In this document: positions 22,337-30,079 of the stretch, piece after piece
Layout of the letters: every line of letters starts with the position of its first letter
Position numbering within the stretch: position 1 is the first letter of the stretch
Source of the DNA: Nitrososphaerota archaeon
Lineage (GTDB): Archaea > Thermoproteota > Nitrososphaeria > Nitrososphaerales > Gagatemarchaeaceae
Length of the DNA: 36,900 bases
NCBI GenBank assembly: GCA_027886975.1
Contig: JAPCJK010000007.1
Coordinates: 1 to 36,900 of the forward strand
Reading direction: 5' to 3'
Position numbers and translations under genes: made by a program
The notes under the pieces: model-generated
What the model was told of the DNA's origin: nothing
What the model saw: only the letters and a program-made list of their open reading frames with translations
Databases searched by the model: none

Positions 22337-22678
22337 GTGGAAACAACTCTGGGTCTTTCGGCCACTGGGTTATTTGGACCGCTCATATTGATATTTGCAA
22401 TTCTCAGACTGGCCTGGGGTTTCGTACTGGGGCTTGTCTTCGCCGCTTTTGCTGATCGAATTATGCCAGCCAGATCCTATCGTACCAAAGGAGTTGTTTA
22501 CGGCCTGATTTTGGGATTCATTGAATTTGCTCTCAATCTCGCAAGTCTCGTGACTGGAATTGCAGATGTGGCTTTCAATCTGGTGGTAGGTCTCATCATT
22601 TCTCTTATCTTTGGATATGTTCTGGGATATTTTTACGAGGTGTTTGCGCAAAAAACAGCGTCTGCCGGCGTCGCATGA
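22337..22678 (+). CDS. Small membrane protein, three TM segments
   Basis: 113 residues from a GTG. Three hydrophobic stretches: LFGPLILIFAILRLAWGFVLGLVFAAFA, VVYGLILGFIEFALNLASLVTGIA, and LVVGLIISLIFGYVLGYFYEVF, the last with repeated Gly for close helix packing. No catalytic or transport motif. It converges on the membrane protein at 22687 with a gap of 8 bases. Confidence 0.6.
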   Translation: METTLGLSATGLFGPLILIFAILRLAWGFVLGLVFAAFADRIMPARSYRTKGVVYGLILGFIEFALNLASLVTGIADVAFNLVVGLIISLIFGYVLGYFYEVFAQKTASAGVA

Positions 22679-22686
22679 GGAGCGCC

Positions 22687-23271
22687 TCACATAAATGCAC
22701 AATCGGCAAAGAAGTAGTTGCCAAAAGGAGTGTTGAGCGAAAGCGGAAAAGTGGGGAGTCCCGTAGACACGTCTCCCGGAAATGTGGCAAACTCTGCCCC
22801 TGCACAGACGAACAACCATGAAGCAGACCCGTAGGTGTACACATTGTGGCAACCGCCGACAGGGCCCGTACACGCACCTCCAAGGGGAATGAATGGGACG
22901 GCAACAATGCCAATCAAGAGAAGAAAGAGGGCTAGTCCGGAAAGGCTCGCTCTGTCGTATCGACTTCGTGCAATGAGGAAGACGGTCGGCGGAAGAGCGA
23001 AGAACAGGACGGCGATCCCGTCTGCCAGCAGGTAGTTGTCGGGAGAGACACCCGTGCGGTAGTAGAGGCCAGGCCAGACGAACCAGGCCAGGGCTACTTC
23101 CATGGTTCCCAACGCAAGCAGTTCGGCGCCACGACTCATCTTTCTTCGATTCATCAGGACGGCGAACGCAACTACGCTCACTGGGAGCGCGAAGAAGGCC
23201 ACAAGTCCCAGACTGACCAGGAGGAAGACTCCCAAGAGAACGGCAATTCCCGTCGCAAGGGGGACTCTCAT
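22687..23271 (-). CDS. Membrane protein with Cys-containing C-terminal domain
   Basis: 194 residues. Paired N-terminal helices (TGIAVLLGVFLLVSLGLVAFFALPVSVVAFAVLM), then helices at about 50-71, 80-101 and 110-128 (LALFLLLIGIVAVPFIPLGG). A ~65-residue outside tail follows, with four cysteines (GACTG, GGCHN, FVCAG, ADCAF) and aromatic, Gly-rich sequence. No recognised family. It may belong to the same group of short cysteine-bearing exported domains as 21856-22131. Confidence 0.6.
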   Translation of the reverse strand: MRVPLATGIAVLLGVFLLVSLGLVAFFALPVSVVAFAVLMNRRKMSRGAELLALGTMEVALAWFVWPGLYYRTGVSPDNYLLADGIAVLFFALPPTVFLIARSRYDRASLSGLALFLLLIGIVAVPFIPLGGACTGPVGGCHNVYTYGSASWLFVCAGAEFATFPGDVSTGLPTFPLSLNTPFGNYFFADCAFM

Positions 23272-23375
23272 CGAATCTCGAGATTGAAAGCGGATTATTA
23301 CTGCTTCCTCAACAATTTGTTCTAAACGAACGTCACGTCTTTCAGACCCTTAAGGTCCTCGTCGCTGGCAGCCGT

Positions 23376-23633
23376 CTAATCATACACTTCCTTCCTATGC
23401 TCGAAGCGGAGCAAGATGAGCCTGTCTCCGTGGACCGCGTAGATTAGCCTGTAAGGTGGGATTCGGACGGTCCACTCTCCCTTCAGACCGTACCGGAGCG
23501 GCTTCCCGAATTCTGGGTTTTCCGCGATCTTCTCTATCTGCTTCCGAAGCCTGTCCTTTACTGAATTGTCTTGGGTCTTCCTTACGTCGCGTTCGAACTT
23601 CTGCGTGTAGACTAATGCCTTGATTTCTACCAT
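23376..23633 (-). CDS. RelE/ParE-family toxin
   Basis: 85 residues with the RelE fold: KALVYTQKFERDVRKTQDNSVKDRLRKQIEKIAENPEFGKPLRYGLKGEWTVRIPPYRLIYAVHGDRLILLRFEHRKEVYD. The basic residues in KPLRYGLKGEWTVRIPPYRLIYAV, and the final HRKEVY, match archaeal RelE toxins, which cut mRNA on the ribosome. It overlaps its putative AbrB-type antitoxin by 7 bases (translational coupling). Confidence 0.88.
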   Translation of the reverse strand: MVEIKALVYTQKFERDVRKTQDNSVKDRLRKQIEKIAENPEFGKPLRYGLKGEWTVRIPPYRLIYAVHGDRLILLRFEHRKEVYD

Positions 23634-23908
23634 TCTTTCAGCTCTTTGAAGAAGGCCTCCTTGGAGCGGACGCTGTACCTTCCCTCCTCAATGTCCTTCC
23701 AGGCCTCTTCAACGAGCCTGAGACTCTTCAAGTCTCCAGCAGACAGGCCGGATTCTATCTTCTTCAGCACTATGACGCCGTCCCGGGCTGCCACGGCAAG
23801 GACGCTGCCTTCTTTGATGTTGAACCTCCTCCGTATCTTCGTCGGTATCACCACCTGCCCTTTCGAACTAGCCCTTGTGAGCTCTATGTCATGTGCCTGC
23901 CTTTTCAC
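23627..23908 (-). CDS. AbrB/MazE-type antitoxin
   Basis: 93 residues. An N-terminal SpoVT-AbrB DNA-binding domain (ELTRASSKGQVVIPTKIRRRFNIKEGSVLAVAARDGVIVLKKI) is followed by a helical C-terminus (SLRLVEEAWKDIEEGRYSVRSKEAFFKELKEW) that would wrap the toxin. The RSKEAFFKELKEW end is typical for AbrB antitoxins paired with RelE. First gene of the pair; it should autoregulate the operon. Confidence 0.88.
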   Translation of the reverse strand: MKRQAHDIELTRASSKGQVVIPTKIRRRFNIKEGSVLAVAARDGVIVLKKIESGLSAGDLKSLRLVEEAWKDIEEGRYSVRSKEAFFKELKEW

Positions 23909-23974
23909 ACAGGTAAGAAATTCTTACAGAGATAAAAGTGTTTGCCGCCCAAGAGTGCCTGGTGTCGAAGAGCG

Positions 23975-24271
23975 TCAGCTTTCTTCTCTGAGCGCATCGG
24001 TTTGCTTGAACGCTTCAACTCTGCTTAGCTTGCTCGTTCCTGCAAGGTCAAAAATCGATGGGACCTTAGTGAACGTCTCGTCGCGGAGGCCGGCTGTGTC
24101 GAGACCGGGGACCATCCCCTTGGTCTTCGCCAGCGAATGTATGGGGACATACTGGAGGATGCCGTGCTTTGCCATGACTACCATCTTGTCTCCCGACTTG
24201 ATGTTCACCTTCTGGCGGAGCTTCTCAGGTATGACTACCCGGTACTTCTTCGAAACTTTGACCGTCTCCAT
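23975..24271 (-). CDS. Second AbrB-type protein, no toxin partner visible
   Basis: 98 residues: AbrB domain at 1-43 (VKVSKKYRVVIPEKLRQKVNIKSGDKMVVMAKHGILQYVPI), then GMVPGLDTAGLRDETFTKVPSIF and a Lys/Glu tail. GMxxGLDTxxLRDE is common in AbrB antitoxins of VapC-type pairs, but no PIN toxin follows; the next gene downstream, 66 bases on, is the AbrB-RelE pair. It may be an orphan antitoxin or a regulator of its neighbours. Confidence 0.8.
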   Translation of the reverse strand: METVKVSKKYRVVIPEKLRQKVNIKSGDKMVVMAKHGILQYVPIHSLAKTKGMVPGLDTAGLRDETFTKVPSIFDLAGTSKLSRVEAFKQTDALREES

Positions 24272-24338
24272 CGTTCGTCTTATTGTATAACAGTGTGGTC
24301 TCGATATAAGGTCTGCCGGGGATGGGCTCGGCGGACAA

Positions 24339-24686
24339 CTAGAACCACTCGCTCATGGCCGTCGTCGTTCGTTTTTTAGCCTCCATCTCGTCGAGTTCTT
24401 CGAACCGCTGCCACCAGGGGCCTCGGACATAGAGAGCGTCGATGGCGTTGTCGTATCCTACCAGGGGCCACATTGAGCCCCAGGTCTCTCCCTTTGTTCC
24501 GGGCACCAAGGTCGCGATGAACAGTAGCATGCCGCTAAAGACGACCAGAGGGAAGAATGTCACAACCCCGAGGCCGATTCCTCCACCGAGAACAGAGAAC
24601 GGTACGAGGAAGACAGGAGCCAATAATGAAGCGATGAAGAGGATCACACCAGCCTGCGCGACGCGCTTTCGCAGATGGAGGACCAT
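24339..24686 (-). CDS. Small two-TM membrane protein
   Basis: 115 residues. A basic head (HLRKRVAQA), two hydrophobic helices (GVILFIASLLAPVFLVPFSVLGGGIGL and VVTFFPLVVFSGMLLFIATLV), then a hydrophilic tail rich in Trp, Glu and Lys (WGSMWPLVGYDNAIDALYVRGPWWQRFEELDEMEAKKR). No motif identifies it. Confidence 0.55.
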   Translation of the reverse strand: MVLHLRKRVAQAGVILFIASLLAPVFLVPFSVLGGGIGLGVVTFFPLVVFSGMLLFIATLVPGTKGETWGSMWPLVGYDNAIDALYVRGPWWQRFEELDEMEAKKRTTTAMSEWF

Positions 24687-24842
24687 GGACCGCAGGTCCT
24701 AATCCTGGTGGGAGGATAAACCCGTTTCGGTAGGATTGTTCTATCGCTCAACAGACGCTGATTGATCCAGCCCCGGTTCATTGCACTTGGTGTTCTGGGT
24801 GGTAGAGCTATACGTGTCAAGGCCCTGCGCTCAACCCCTGGA

Positions 24843-25745
24843 ATGGAGGCCTCTGGAAGGCGGACGAAGCGGAGATTGGTGGTTCTAATCATTTTGGCCG
24901 GGGTTGTGGTAGCGGTGGTGGGGTTGTTAGTAGTCCCCTCTCCATATCAGCTCAGCATCGCGGCGCCTGGAGCACTCACGTTGAGCGGCTCTCTGAACTC
25001 GACCTTGGTCATGCAGAACCAGACCGTAAGAGTGACCGTCACAGACAGGAACGGCCTTCCTCTGGTCAACGAGCTTCCTTTTTCAGGCGACTGGCGTGCC
25101 AAGAATCTCTCCATGGGGCCCTGCTCCTCAGTCCCGTTCGGGATAGCCGTATACTTCGGAAGGTACACCATGGGCAACATTTCTTCAGCAACTTCCGTAG
25201 AGATATATGCGCCCGGGGGCTACTTTTGTCCGCTCATGAGGGTCACCAACTCGTTCAGATTCGAGCCATTTCAGAGTATGGCCGAGTACGTCGACCTCAG
25301 AGGATACTGGACACAGGGCTTGACAACCCACCCTGGGGGTGGGGTCTCAGAGGGCGTGCTGCATCCGTTTCTGCCCGGAATCTACACGGTAACGGCCGGC
25401 GACGAATGGGGCCACATCCAGATAGCTTACTTCGAAGTCAGAGGGATAGGCCTCCAGGATTTCAGCCTCTGTTCTTCAAACTGCGGTTATCCGAGCCCCT
25501 ACCTCAGCGGCCTCATTTACTTCGATGCGGCGGCCCCAGTGAAAAGTCTCCAGCTTTTCGTCAATGGGACTGACCAAGGCGTTGACGTATGGAGCGGAAA
25601 CTACCTCACGCGCTTCGCAGAGTGGTACAAGGGCGGCTTCCAGAATCCTGCGGTGGTGAAGGGCGATGCCTACGCGCTTCGATTCGTGGCCATTTTCCAA
25701 GACAATTCGACGGCGACGGTCGCGACTACTGTGGTGGCGGGTTAG
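24843..25745 (+). CDS. Secreted or membrane-anchored protein
   Basis: 300 residues from the ATG at 24843. A basic head (MEASGRRTKRR) and one TM/signal helix (LVVLIILAGVVVAVVGLLVV) precede a large outside domain with N-x-S/T sites, beta-rich character (VRVTVTDRNGLPLV) and paired cysteines (MGPCSSV, GGYFCPLM, FSLCSSNCGYP). No catalytic motif. TATAC about 30 bases upstream supports this start over 24762. Confidence 0.65.
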   Translation: MEASGRRTKRRLVVLIILAGVVVAVVGLLVVPSPYQLSIAAPGALTLSGSLNSTLVMQNQTVRVTVTDRNGLPLVNELPFSGDWRAKNLSMGPCSSVPFGIAVYFGRYTMGNISSATSVEIYAPGGYFCPLMRVTNSFRFEPFQSMAEYVDLRGYWTQGLTTHPGGGVSEGVLHPFLPGIYTVTAGDEWGHIQIAYFEVRGIGLQDFSLCSSNCGYPSPYLSGLIYFDAAAPVKSLQLFVNGTDQGVDVWSGNYLTRFAEWYKGGFQNPAVVKGDAYALRFVAIFQDNSTATVATTVVAG

Positions 25746-25848
25746 TCCGCGGTGGTGAACACGTCGCTGGCACAGAGTGGAATGTGACCGGTTGTCGACA
25801 AACTTCGTCAAGATATACTGTAAGCCCTTTTGTGTGGACTGAAATACG

Positions 25849-26580
25849 ATGGGATCGCGCCCTTTCCTTCGGGAGATGGGCGTTCAAGCATTCGAGACCA
25901 CCGTGGTCTCATCCCGCCGCCTCACGGCCACAACCCATGACATCGAGGTAAAGAAACCGGCTGGGTTCTCCTTTCGCCCTGTGCAGTTCACCTTTCTTGG
26001 GCTGAAGACAGACAGAGGCCTGGATGTTCGACCGATGTCTCTAGCGAGTTCCCCCACTCGCCCGAACCTCGAATATGGGGTGCGTCTCTCTGAATCCGCG
26101 TTCAAACACGCCTTTGCCGCTCTACAACCCGGGGACAGCGTTGTGCTGCAAGGGCCCTTCGGCCATTTTGTCCTTGAAGAGAAGCGCCCTGCCGTACTGC
26201 TTGCTGGAGGGATAGGGATTACCCCTCTGAAGGGGATGGCAGAATATGCTTCGGATAAGGCCCTACCCATCCCTGTCAGGCTCCTCTACAGCAACTCGGA
26301 CGAAGAAGACATCGCATACCGCAGCGAGCTGGAGGAACTGGAAAGGCAAAATCCGCGCTTTCGCGTCATTCACACCCTTACAGGCAACCTCCTGAAAGGA
26401 TGGAAAGGTCTCGTGGGGCGGATCGGCAAGAGGCAGCTCAAAGAGGCGGCAAAGGGGCTCGACCGACCAGTCTACTACGCCTGCGGGAAACCAGGCATGG
26501 TCATGGCGATGATGGGATTGTTGTCAGAGGCCGCCATTCCCGAGGAAGATATCAGAGTCGAACTCTTCCGTGGTTACTAG
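25849..26580 (+). CDS. FAD/NAD(P)-binding reductase, ferredoxin-reductase family
   Basis: 243 residues, FNR-like electron transfer enzyme. FAD domain with DVRPMSLASSP, the variant of the flavin RxYS motif, and LQPGDSVVLQGPFGHFVL. NAD(P) domain with LLAGGIGITPLKGMAEYA, YSNSDEEDIAYRSELEEL, and YYACGKPGMVMAMMGLL near the C-terminus. There is no 2Fe-2S domain, so an external partner (for example a Rieske-type ferredoxin as at 30.4 kb) would be needed; that link is inference. Start ATG at 25849; MGVQAFETTVV at 25879 is an alternative. Confidence 0.85.
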   Translation: MGSRPFLREMGVQAFETTVVSSRRLTATTHDIEVKKPAGFSFRPVQFTFLGLKTDRGLDVRPMSLASSPTRPNLEYGVRLSESAFKHAFAALQPGDSVVLQGPFGHFVLEEKRPAVLLAGGIGITPLKGMAEYASDKALPIPVRLLYSNSDEEDIAYRSELEELERQNPRFRVIHTLTGNLLKGWKGLVGRIGKRQLKEAAKGLDRPVYYACGKPGMVMAMMGLLSEAAIPEEDIRVELFRGY

Positions 26581-26632
26581 GGTTTCTCTCGCAGGCTGCC
26601 CATATCAAACTAGTCTCGCGTCTGGAGGCCTC

Positions 26633-27391
26633 TCATGGGTTACTTAGCAAGCCGCCATAGACATCGAGTGTAGCGACACCCGCCGCCGACGGAGAATCAG
26701 CTTTGATTTCGGCAGCGTTGAGGAGGAAATCTACCTTGGGGATGTTCGTAGTCATTGTTTTGACTAATTTTCCGTCGATATAGAAGTCCACCTGCTGTCC
26801 GGGGACCACGATGACTATCTTGAATGTGTGAGGGGCGGTTGAATTCCAACTCACAAGGGCGAAACCCTTCACGCCGTTCGTTATCACGGCGACCTCCTGA
26901 ACGCCTCCTTTCATCTCGAATTCTATCGCGTTTGTTCCTCCCGGAGAGTTCTCAAGCACCATCGGCCAGATCGTATGGTACTTGTCGGTCGCTATGTGGT
27001 TGGCCACCGCGCTCCATGAAACGGAATTACCCGGAATGGTGGCGTTGAATGACTTGGAAGCGAGCGCGGCCTCGACGCCGCTATTTGCGTCCGTCTCCGT
27101 CAGGCGCAGGTAAGTCAATCCGTCTTTTCTCTCACCATAGGAAGCGAGCGCGGTCCCCCAGGTTCGCAACACAATCGAGGGGTAGCCCTGTCGGAGCGCG
27201 CTAATGGTGTCCAATTCGCCTTGAAGCGAGCTAATGTTTGCTTGGAGTCGCGATATTTGGGAGTTCAGCCTGGCGTTTTCCTGCTGGAGTTGGCTGCTTA
27301 CGGTATAGGTGTAGTACGCGATTCCTCCGACTGCTAGGATGACCACCAGTACCATTCCTAATACCCGGGATCTGGCGGCGGTGGTTGCCAA
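26633..27391 (-). CDS. TM-anchored coiled-coil protein with lectin-like domain
   Basis: 252 residues: signal/TM helix (RVLGMVLVVILAVGGIAYYTY), coiled coil at about 33-62 (LQQENARLNSQISRLQANISSLQGEL), then a beta-rich outer domain. The end of that domain (HTFKIVIVVPGQQVDFYIDGKLVKTMTTNIP) has the pattern of LamG/concanavalin-like jelly rolls. It probably binds a glycan or another surface protein. No catalytic residues identified. An 18-bp tandem repeat lies 35 bases upstream of its start. Confidence 0.65.
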   Translation of the reverse strand: MATTAARSRVLGMVLVVILAVGGIAYYTYTVSSQLQQENARLNSQISRLQANISSLQGELDTISALRQGYPSIVLRTWGTALASYGERKDGLTYLRLTETDANSGVEAALASKSFNATIPGNSVSWSAVANHIATDKYHTIWPMVLENSPGGTNAIEFEMKGGVQEVAVITNGVKGFALVSWNSTAPHTFKIVIVVPGQQVDFYIDGKLVKTMTTNIPKVDFLLNAAEIKADSPSAAGVATLDVYGGLLSNP

Positions 27392-27425
27392 GGCTCACAC
27401 TGTCACCTTGGGTTTTTGGCCGGTT

Positions 27426-27461
27426 ATACTAAAGGTATCTACCATACTAAAGGTATCTACC
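27426..27461. repeat. 18-bp perfect tandem repeat (two units)
   Basis: ATACTAAAGGTATCTACC occurs twice head to tail in the divergent promoter region between 26633-27391 and 27503-28147. The inner TACTAAAGGTA is itself nearly palindromic. It may be a binding site for a regulator of one or both genes. Confidence 0.75.
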
Positions 27462-27469
27462 AGTAACAG

Positions 27470-27477
27470 AATATACC
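27470..27477 (+). promoter_or_regulatory. TATA box for metal transporter
   Basis: AATATACC centred close to 29 bases before the GTG at 27503. Confidence 0.45.
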
Positions 27478-27502
27478 TAACCCTGCAAGCAGGGTAGACC
27501 CT

Positions 27503-28147
27503 GTGTTTTCTCCGGTGCCACTGCTGCTAGCCGCGGCTTCAGTGGGAATCCTCCACATGTCCGCTCCCGACCATTGGGCGACATTGATCATACTGGGGCG
27601 CGTCTCAAAGTGGAATCGGACTCGTCTGATGGGGGTGGGCGTTATGACTGCCGTAGGGCATGTGGCCCTCTCTGTTTTGCTTGGATTCATCATTGTAGAA
27701 GTCGGGATTGCCGTCTCGCGGCAGGCATCCCTCTACATCACTGAGGGAACCGGGGTGATAATGGTCGTAGGTGGACTGATCTACGGAACGAAGGAGTTGA
27801 TGTCCAACAAGAGTGAAGATTGCGAACGGGAGGTCCTTGAGGGAGTCTCGAAGAGGGAGGGAAACATTGGAAGGCGTTTCCGTTATTTTGCAGTCCTAGG
27901 GGCTGCGCTTTCACCTGACCTGAGCATCCTGCCCATCTTCCTTCTGGCCGCGCCTATTGGTCTGGCTTTCGCGTTTGACACCGCCGTCGTGTTTGCGGTC
28001 GCCTCAGTCTTGGCTTTGCTAGTATTCCTGCTCCTTGGTTCGGCTGGTCTGGCCAAGGCCTTCGAAAGAATCCCGCCCAAGTACAACGACTCGTTGGTAG
28101 GGTTTGTGATTGCAGTCGTCGGTCTCTACATACTTCTCGCGGCTTGA
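27503..28147 (+). CDS. NicO/UreH-like membrane metal transporter
   Basis: 214 residues, six probable TM segments. GILHMSAPDHWATL near the N-terminus has the HxxxPDH arrangement of NicO/RcnA/UreH nickel-cobalt transporters, and TAVGHVALSVLLGF the second conserved His. A charged cytoplasmic loop (SNKSEDCEREVLEGVSKREG) follows TM3, and ALSPDLSILPIFLLAAP the later conserved Pro-Asp. The metal is not determined by sequence. Sulfite-exporter-like TauE proteins are an alternative superfamily label. GTG start with TATA box at leaderless distance. Confidence 0.7.
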   Translation: MFSPVPLLLAAASVGILHMSAPDHWATLIILGRVSKWNRTRLMGVGVMTAVGHVALSVLLGFIIVEVGIAVSRQASLYITEGTGVIMVVGGLIYGTKELMSNKSEDCEREVLEGVSKREGNIGRRFRYFAVLGAALSPDLSILPIFLLAAPIGLAFAFDTAVVFAVASVLALLVFLLLGSAGLAKAFERIPPKYNDSLVGFVIAVVGLYILLAA

Positions 28148-28235
28148 GGCCCTCATGCAGACTTTGAGAGAGAAACGTCTATAACGCTGCTCTCATCTCA
28201 TTTCTTCTAACTCCACAAAGATCTGTCTCTCCAAA

Positions 28236-29018
28236 ATGCCCCAGATTTCCCCTTCATCATCAGTCATGAAGTTCCTCTTAGGCAAGAAATACATTAGGGT
28301 CATTGGGAAGAAAATATTTAGGACGTACGAGGCCCTTCTCCCAGATGGTAATTACTTACTTATTTGGTCGGATTATGAGAATTCAATGAAAAGCTGGTGG
28401 AATGTAGAGGAAATCTATGTAGACCGAATCTACGAAAAGAAATTCAGTCCTCATCCTGGAGACATTATTCTAGATGTTGGGGCAAACATAGGAATCTTCA
28501 CACTGAAAGCCTCAAAGCAAGTAGGTGCTTTAGGCAAAGTGGTATCATTTGAACCAGCGCCTAACAACTACTCTGTATTAGATCACAACGTTAAGAGAAA
28601 TCATCTTACCAACGTGAAGACGTTCCCCTACGCAATTTCGGACAAAGAAGAAGGCTCGCGCCCTTTTCGTGTTTACTCTGATCACTTGAAGAACTCTTTC
28701 TTCGAGAGAGAGGATGGGGGAAAAATGACGAGTTGCGTGAGAGTAACTATTGCCACAATCGACAGCATGGTCGCAAGTTTGAATCTTGACCATGTGAATT
28801 TTATCAAGATTGATGTCGAGGGAGCAGACGCCGAAGTAATCCGCGGAGCCAAGAACACTTTGGATCACTTTCACCCTGCAATTGCGATGGAGTGTCACAA
28901 TTGGAGCCCAGGCTCATTGGGAATTGATGAGATACTGAAGAGTGCGGGATACGCCATAGACGTGAAAGAGTCAGGACCAGATCGTCGCATGGTCTATGCA
29001 ACAGAAGCACGAAAGTAG
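28236..29018 (+). CDS. FkbM-family methyltransferase
   Basis: 260 residues. SAM-binding motif I ILDVGANIGIFTL (about 87-99), then VVSFEPAPNNY, the DVEGADAEVIRGAKNTL signature of FkbM enzymes (FIKIDVEGAD), and ECHNWSP. They methylate hydroxyls on polyketides or surface sugars; here a glycan target is plausible. Codons are clearly more AT-rich than in flanking genes, suggesting recent transfer. An ATG at 28266 (MKFLLGKKYIR) is a possible later start. About 430 bases without a clear gene follow. Confidence 0.82.
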   Translation: MPQISPSSSVMKFLLGKKYIRVIGKKIFRTYEALLPDGNYLLIWSDYENSMKSWWNVEEIYVDRIYEKKFSPHPGDIILDVGANIGIFTLKASKQVGALGKVVSFEPAPNNYSVLDHNVKRNHLTNVKTFPYAISDKEEGSRPFRVYSDHLKNSFFEREDGGKMTSCVRVTIATIDSMVASLNLDHVNFIKIDVEGADAEVIRGAKNTLDHFHPAIAMECHNWSPGSLGIDEILKSAGYAIDVKESGPDRRMVYATEARK

Positions 29019-29446
29019 AGTAGGCCGCTTTCTACGATAAACTCTTGTCCAAGTGGGATAGTCTGCGAGACAATCTGCGTAACCTTGGAGTTCTTCGGCG
29101 TAAAAAGTCCATTCATTCGTCAGACAGCATTAGGCTTGCGAAAACCAAAATACGGAGTGTTTGCGCTTTAACGACTTGCAACTTTGGGAAGGACAGTTTA
29201 CTTCGAAGGAGTTCTGCGATTCTAGGCTAAGCAAGTTAAGAAATGGGGGCAGTTCCGCTTCGCGCCGATAGACCAAAGGATTAACGAACCGAAAAATGAG
29301 AATTACGATCACTGCGACCGTCGCCAAGAACACCCAGCTTTGCCTCGTCTTTCCGAAGACGTAGACGCTGTTGTTGTAATCATACTCTCAAGGAATATGG
29401 TTCGTTGAAGAAACTGGCGGTCTCAGTCTGTGTCTGTAAAGTCGAC
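29019..29446. other. Gene-poor gap with possible membrane-protein remnant
   Basis: No convincing gene. On the minus strand an ORF (29130-29333) begins VFLATVAVIVILIFRFVNPLVYRREAELPP, a real-looking TM helix. The frame then runs into low-quality sequence, and upstream it opens only after a TGA with no good start. It may be a decayed end of a membrane protein. No tRNA or hairpin was seen. Confidence 0.3.
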
Positions 29447-29845
29447 CTATCTTTCAGCTACCTGAGTCGGTTTGAGGTATACTCTTCGGTATACCCAGGA
29501 ATTCCCGAACCTCTCACGCTTGATGTACTGCTTGTCAGCTAGGCGGGCGAGGTAGGTAGAGATCGTGCTGAGCTTGACAGGCTGGCTGTACTTGTCCTCG
29601 AATTCGCGGGCGACGTCGGACGATGAGAAGTCTCCTGCTGCAAACGTGGTTTCCAAAAGCGTCTGCACCTTGCCGAAGAAGGTCCCTTCGTCGGGGGCGT
29701 GGGGCGTGTGCTCCAATGACTGGTCCATCATTTCAAGCGCGTCCATGGTCTTCATCAGATCGTTGCGGGACACAGGGCCTTCTACTATGTGGAAACTCTT
29801 GCGCCCGTGTTCGTCTTCCAGCTCGAACTTCACCCGCTTCAGCAA
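29447..29845 (-). CDS. Winged-helix DNA-binding protein beside the candidate origin
   Basis: 132 residues. An N-terminal beta-rich part (RVKFELEDEHGRKSFHIVEGPVSRNDLMKTMDALEMMD) precedes a winged helix: ETTFAAGDFSSSDVAREFEDKYSQPVKLSTISTYLARLADKQYIKRERFGNSWVYRRV, where STISTYLARLADK is the recognition helix region and GNSWVYRRVYL the wing. It resembles archaeal single-domain transcription regulators. Its promoter must lie within or beside the ORB-bearing non-coding region, so it may be linked to replication control; that is inference. Confidence 0.75.
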   Translation of the reverse strand: MLKRVKFELEDEHGRKSFHIVEGPVSRNDLMKTMDALEMMDQSLEHTPHAPDEGTFFGKVQTLLETTFAAGDFSSSDVAREFEDKYSQPVKLSTISTYLARLADKQYIKRERFGNSWVYRRVYLKPTQVAER

Positions 29846-29999
29846 GTCAACTACTGCCCGTGGGTCCTGAAGCCCCGATAAATCCCGTCATGGTGTGAAC
29901 TTGTGAACAAGCCAGTGAGTTTGTTTGACGTCGTATTGATAGCGTACAGACCGTTCACTAGGGTTCACTCGGTCTCCTTTCAGCAGGGGTGTATAGTGG

Positions 30000-30020
30000 C
30001 TCCAATGGAAACAAAGGGGT
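30000..30020 (+). promoter_or_regulatory. Origin recognition box 1
   Basis: CTCCAATGGAAACAAAGGGG: dyad core plus G-rich arm, as in archaeal ORBs. Followed by TCGGA, which recurs after GGGG at 30047-30054. Confidence 0.7.
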
Positions 30021-30058
30021 CGGAATCGGGTGTTTTGCTGCTTTTGGGGTCGGAGTAG

Positions 30059-30079
30059 TTCCAGTGGAAATAGTGGGGT
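30059..30079 (+). promoter_or_regulatory. Origin recognition box 2
   Basis: TTCCAGTGGAAATAGTGGGG: full dyad TTCCAGTGGAA and a G-rich arm in the same orientation as box 1. Confidence 0.7.
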
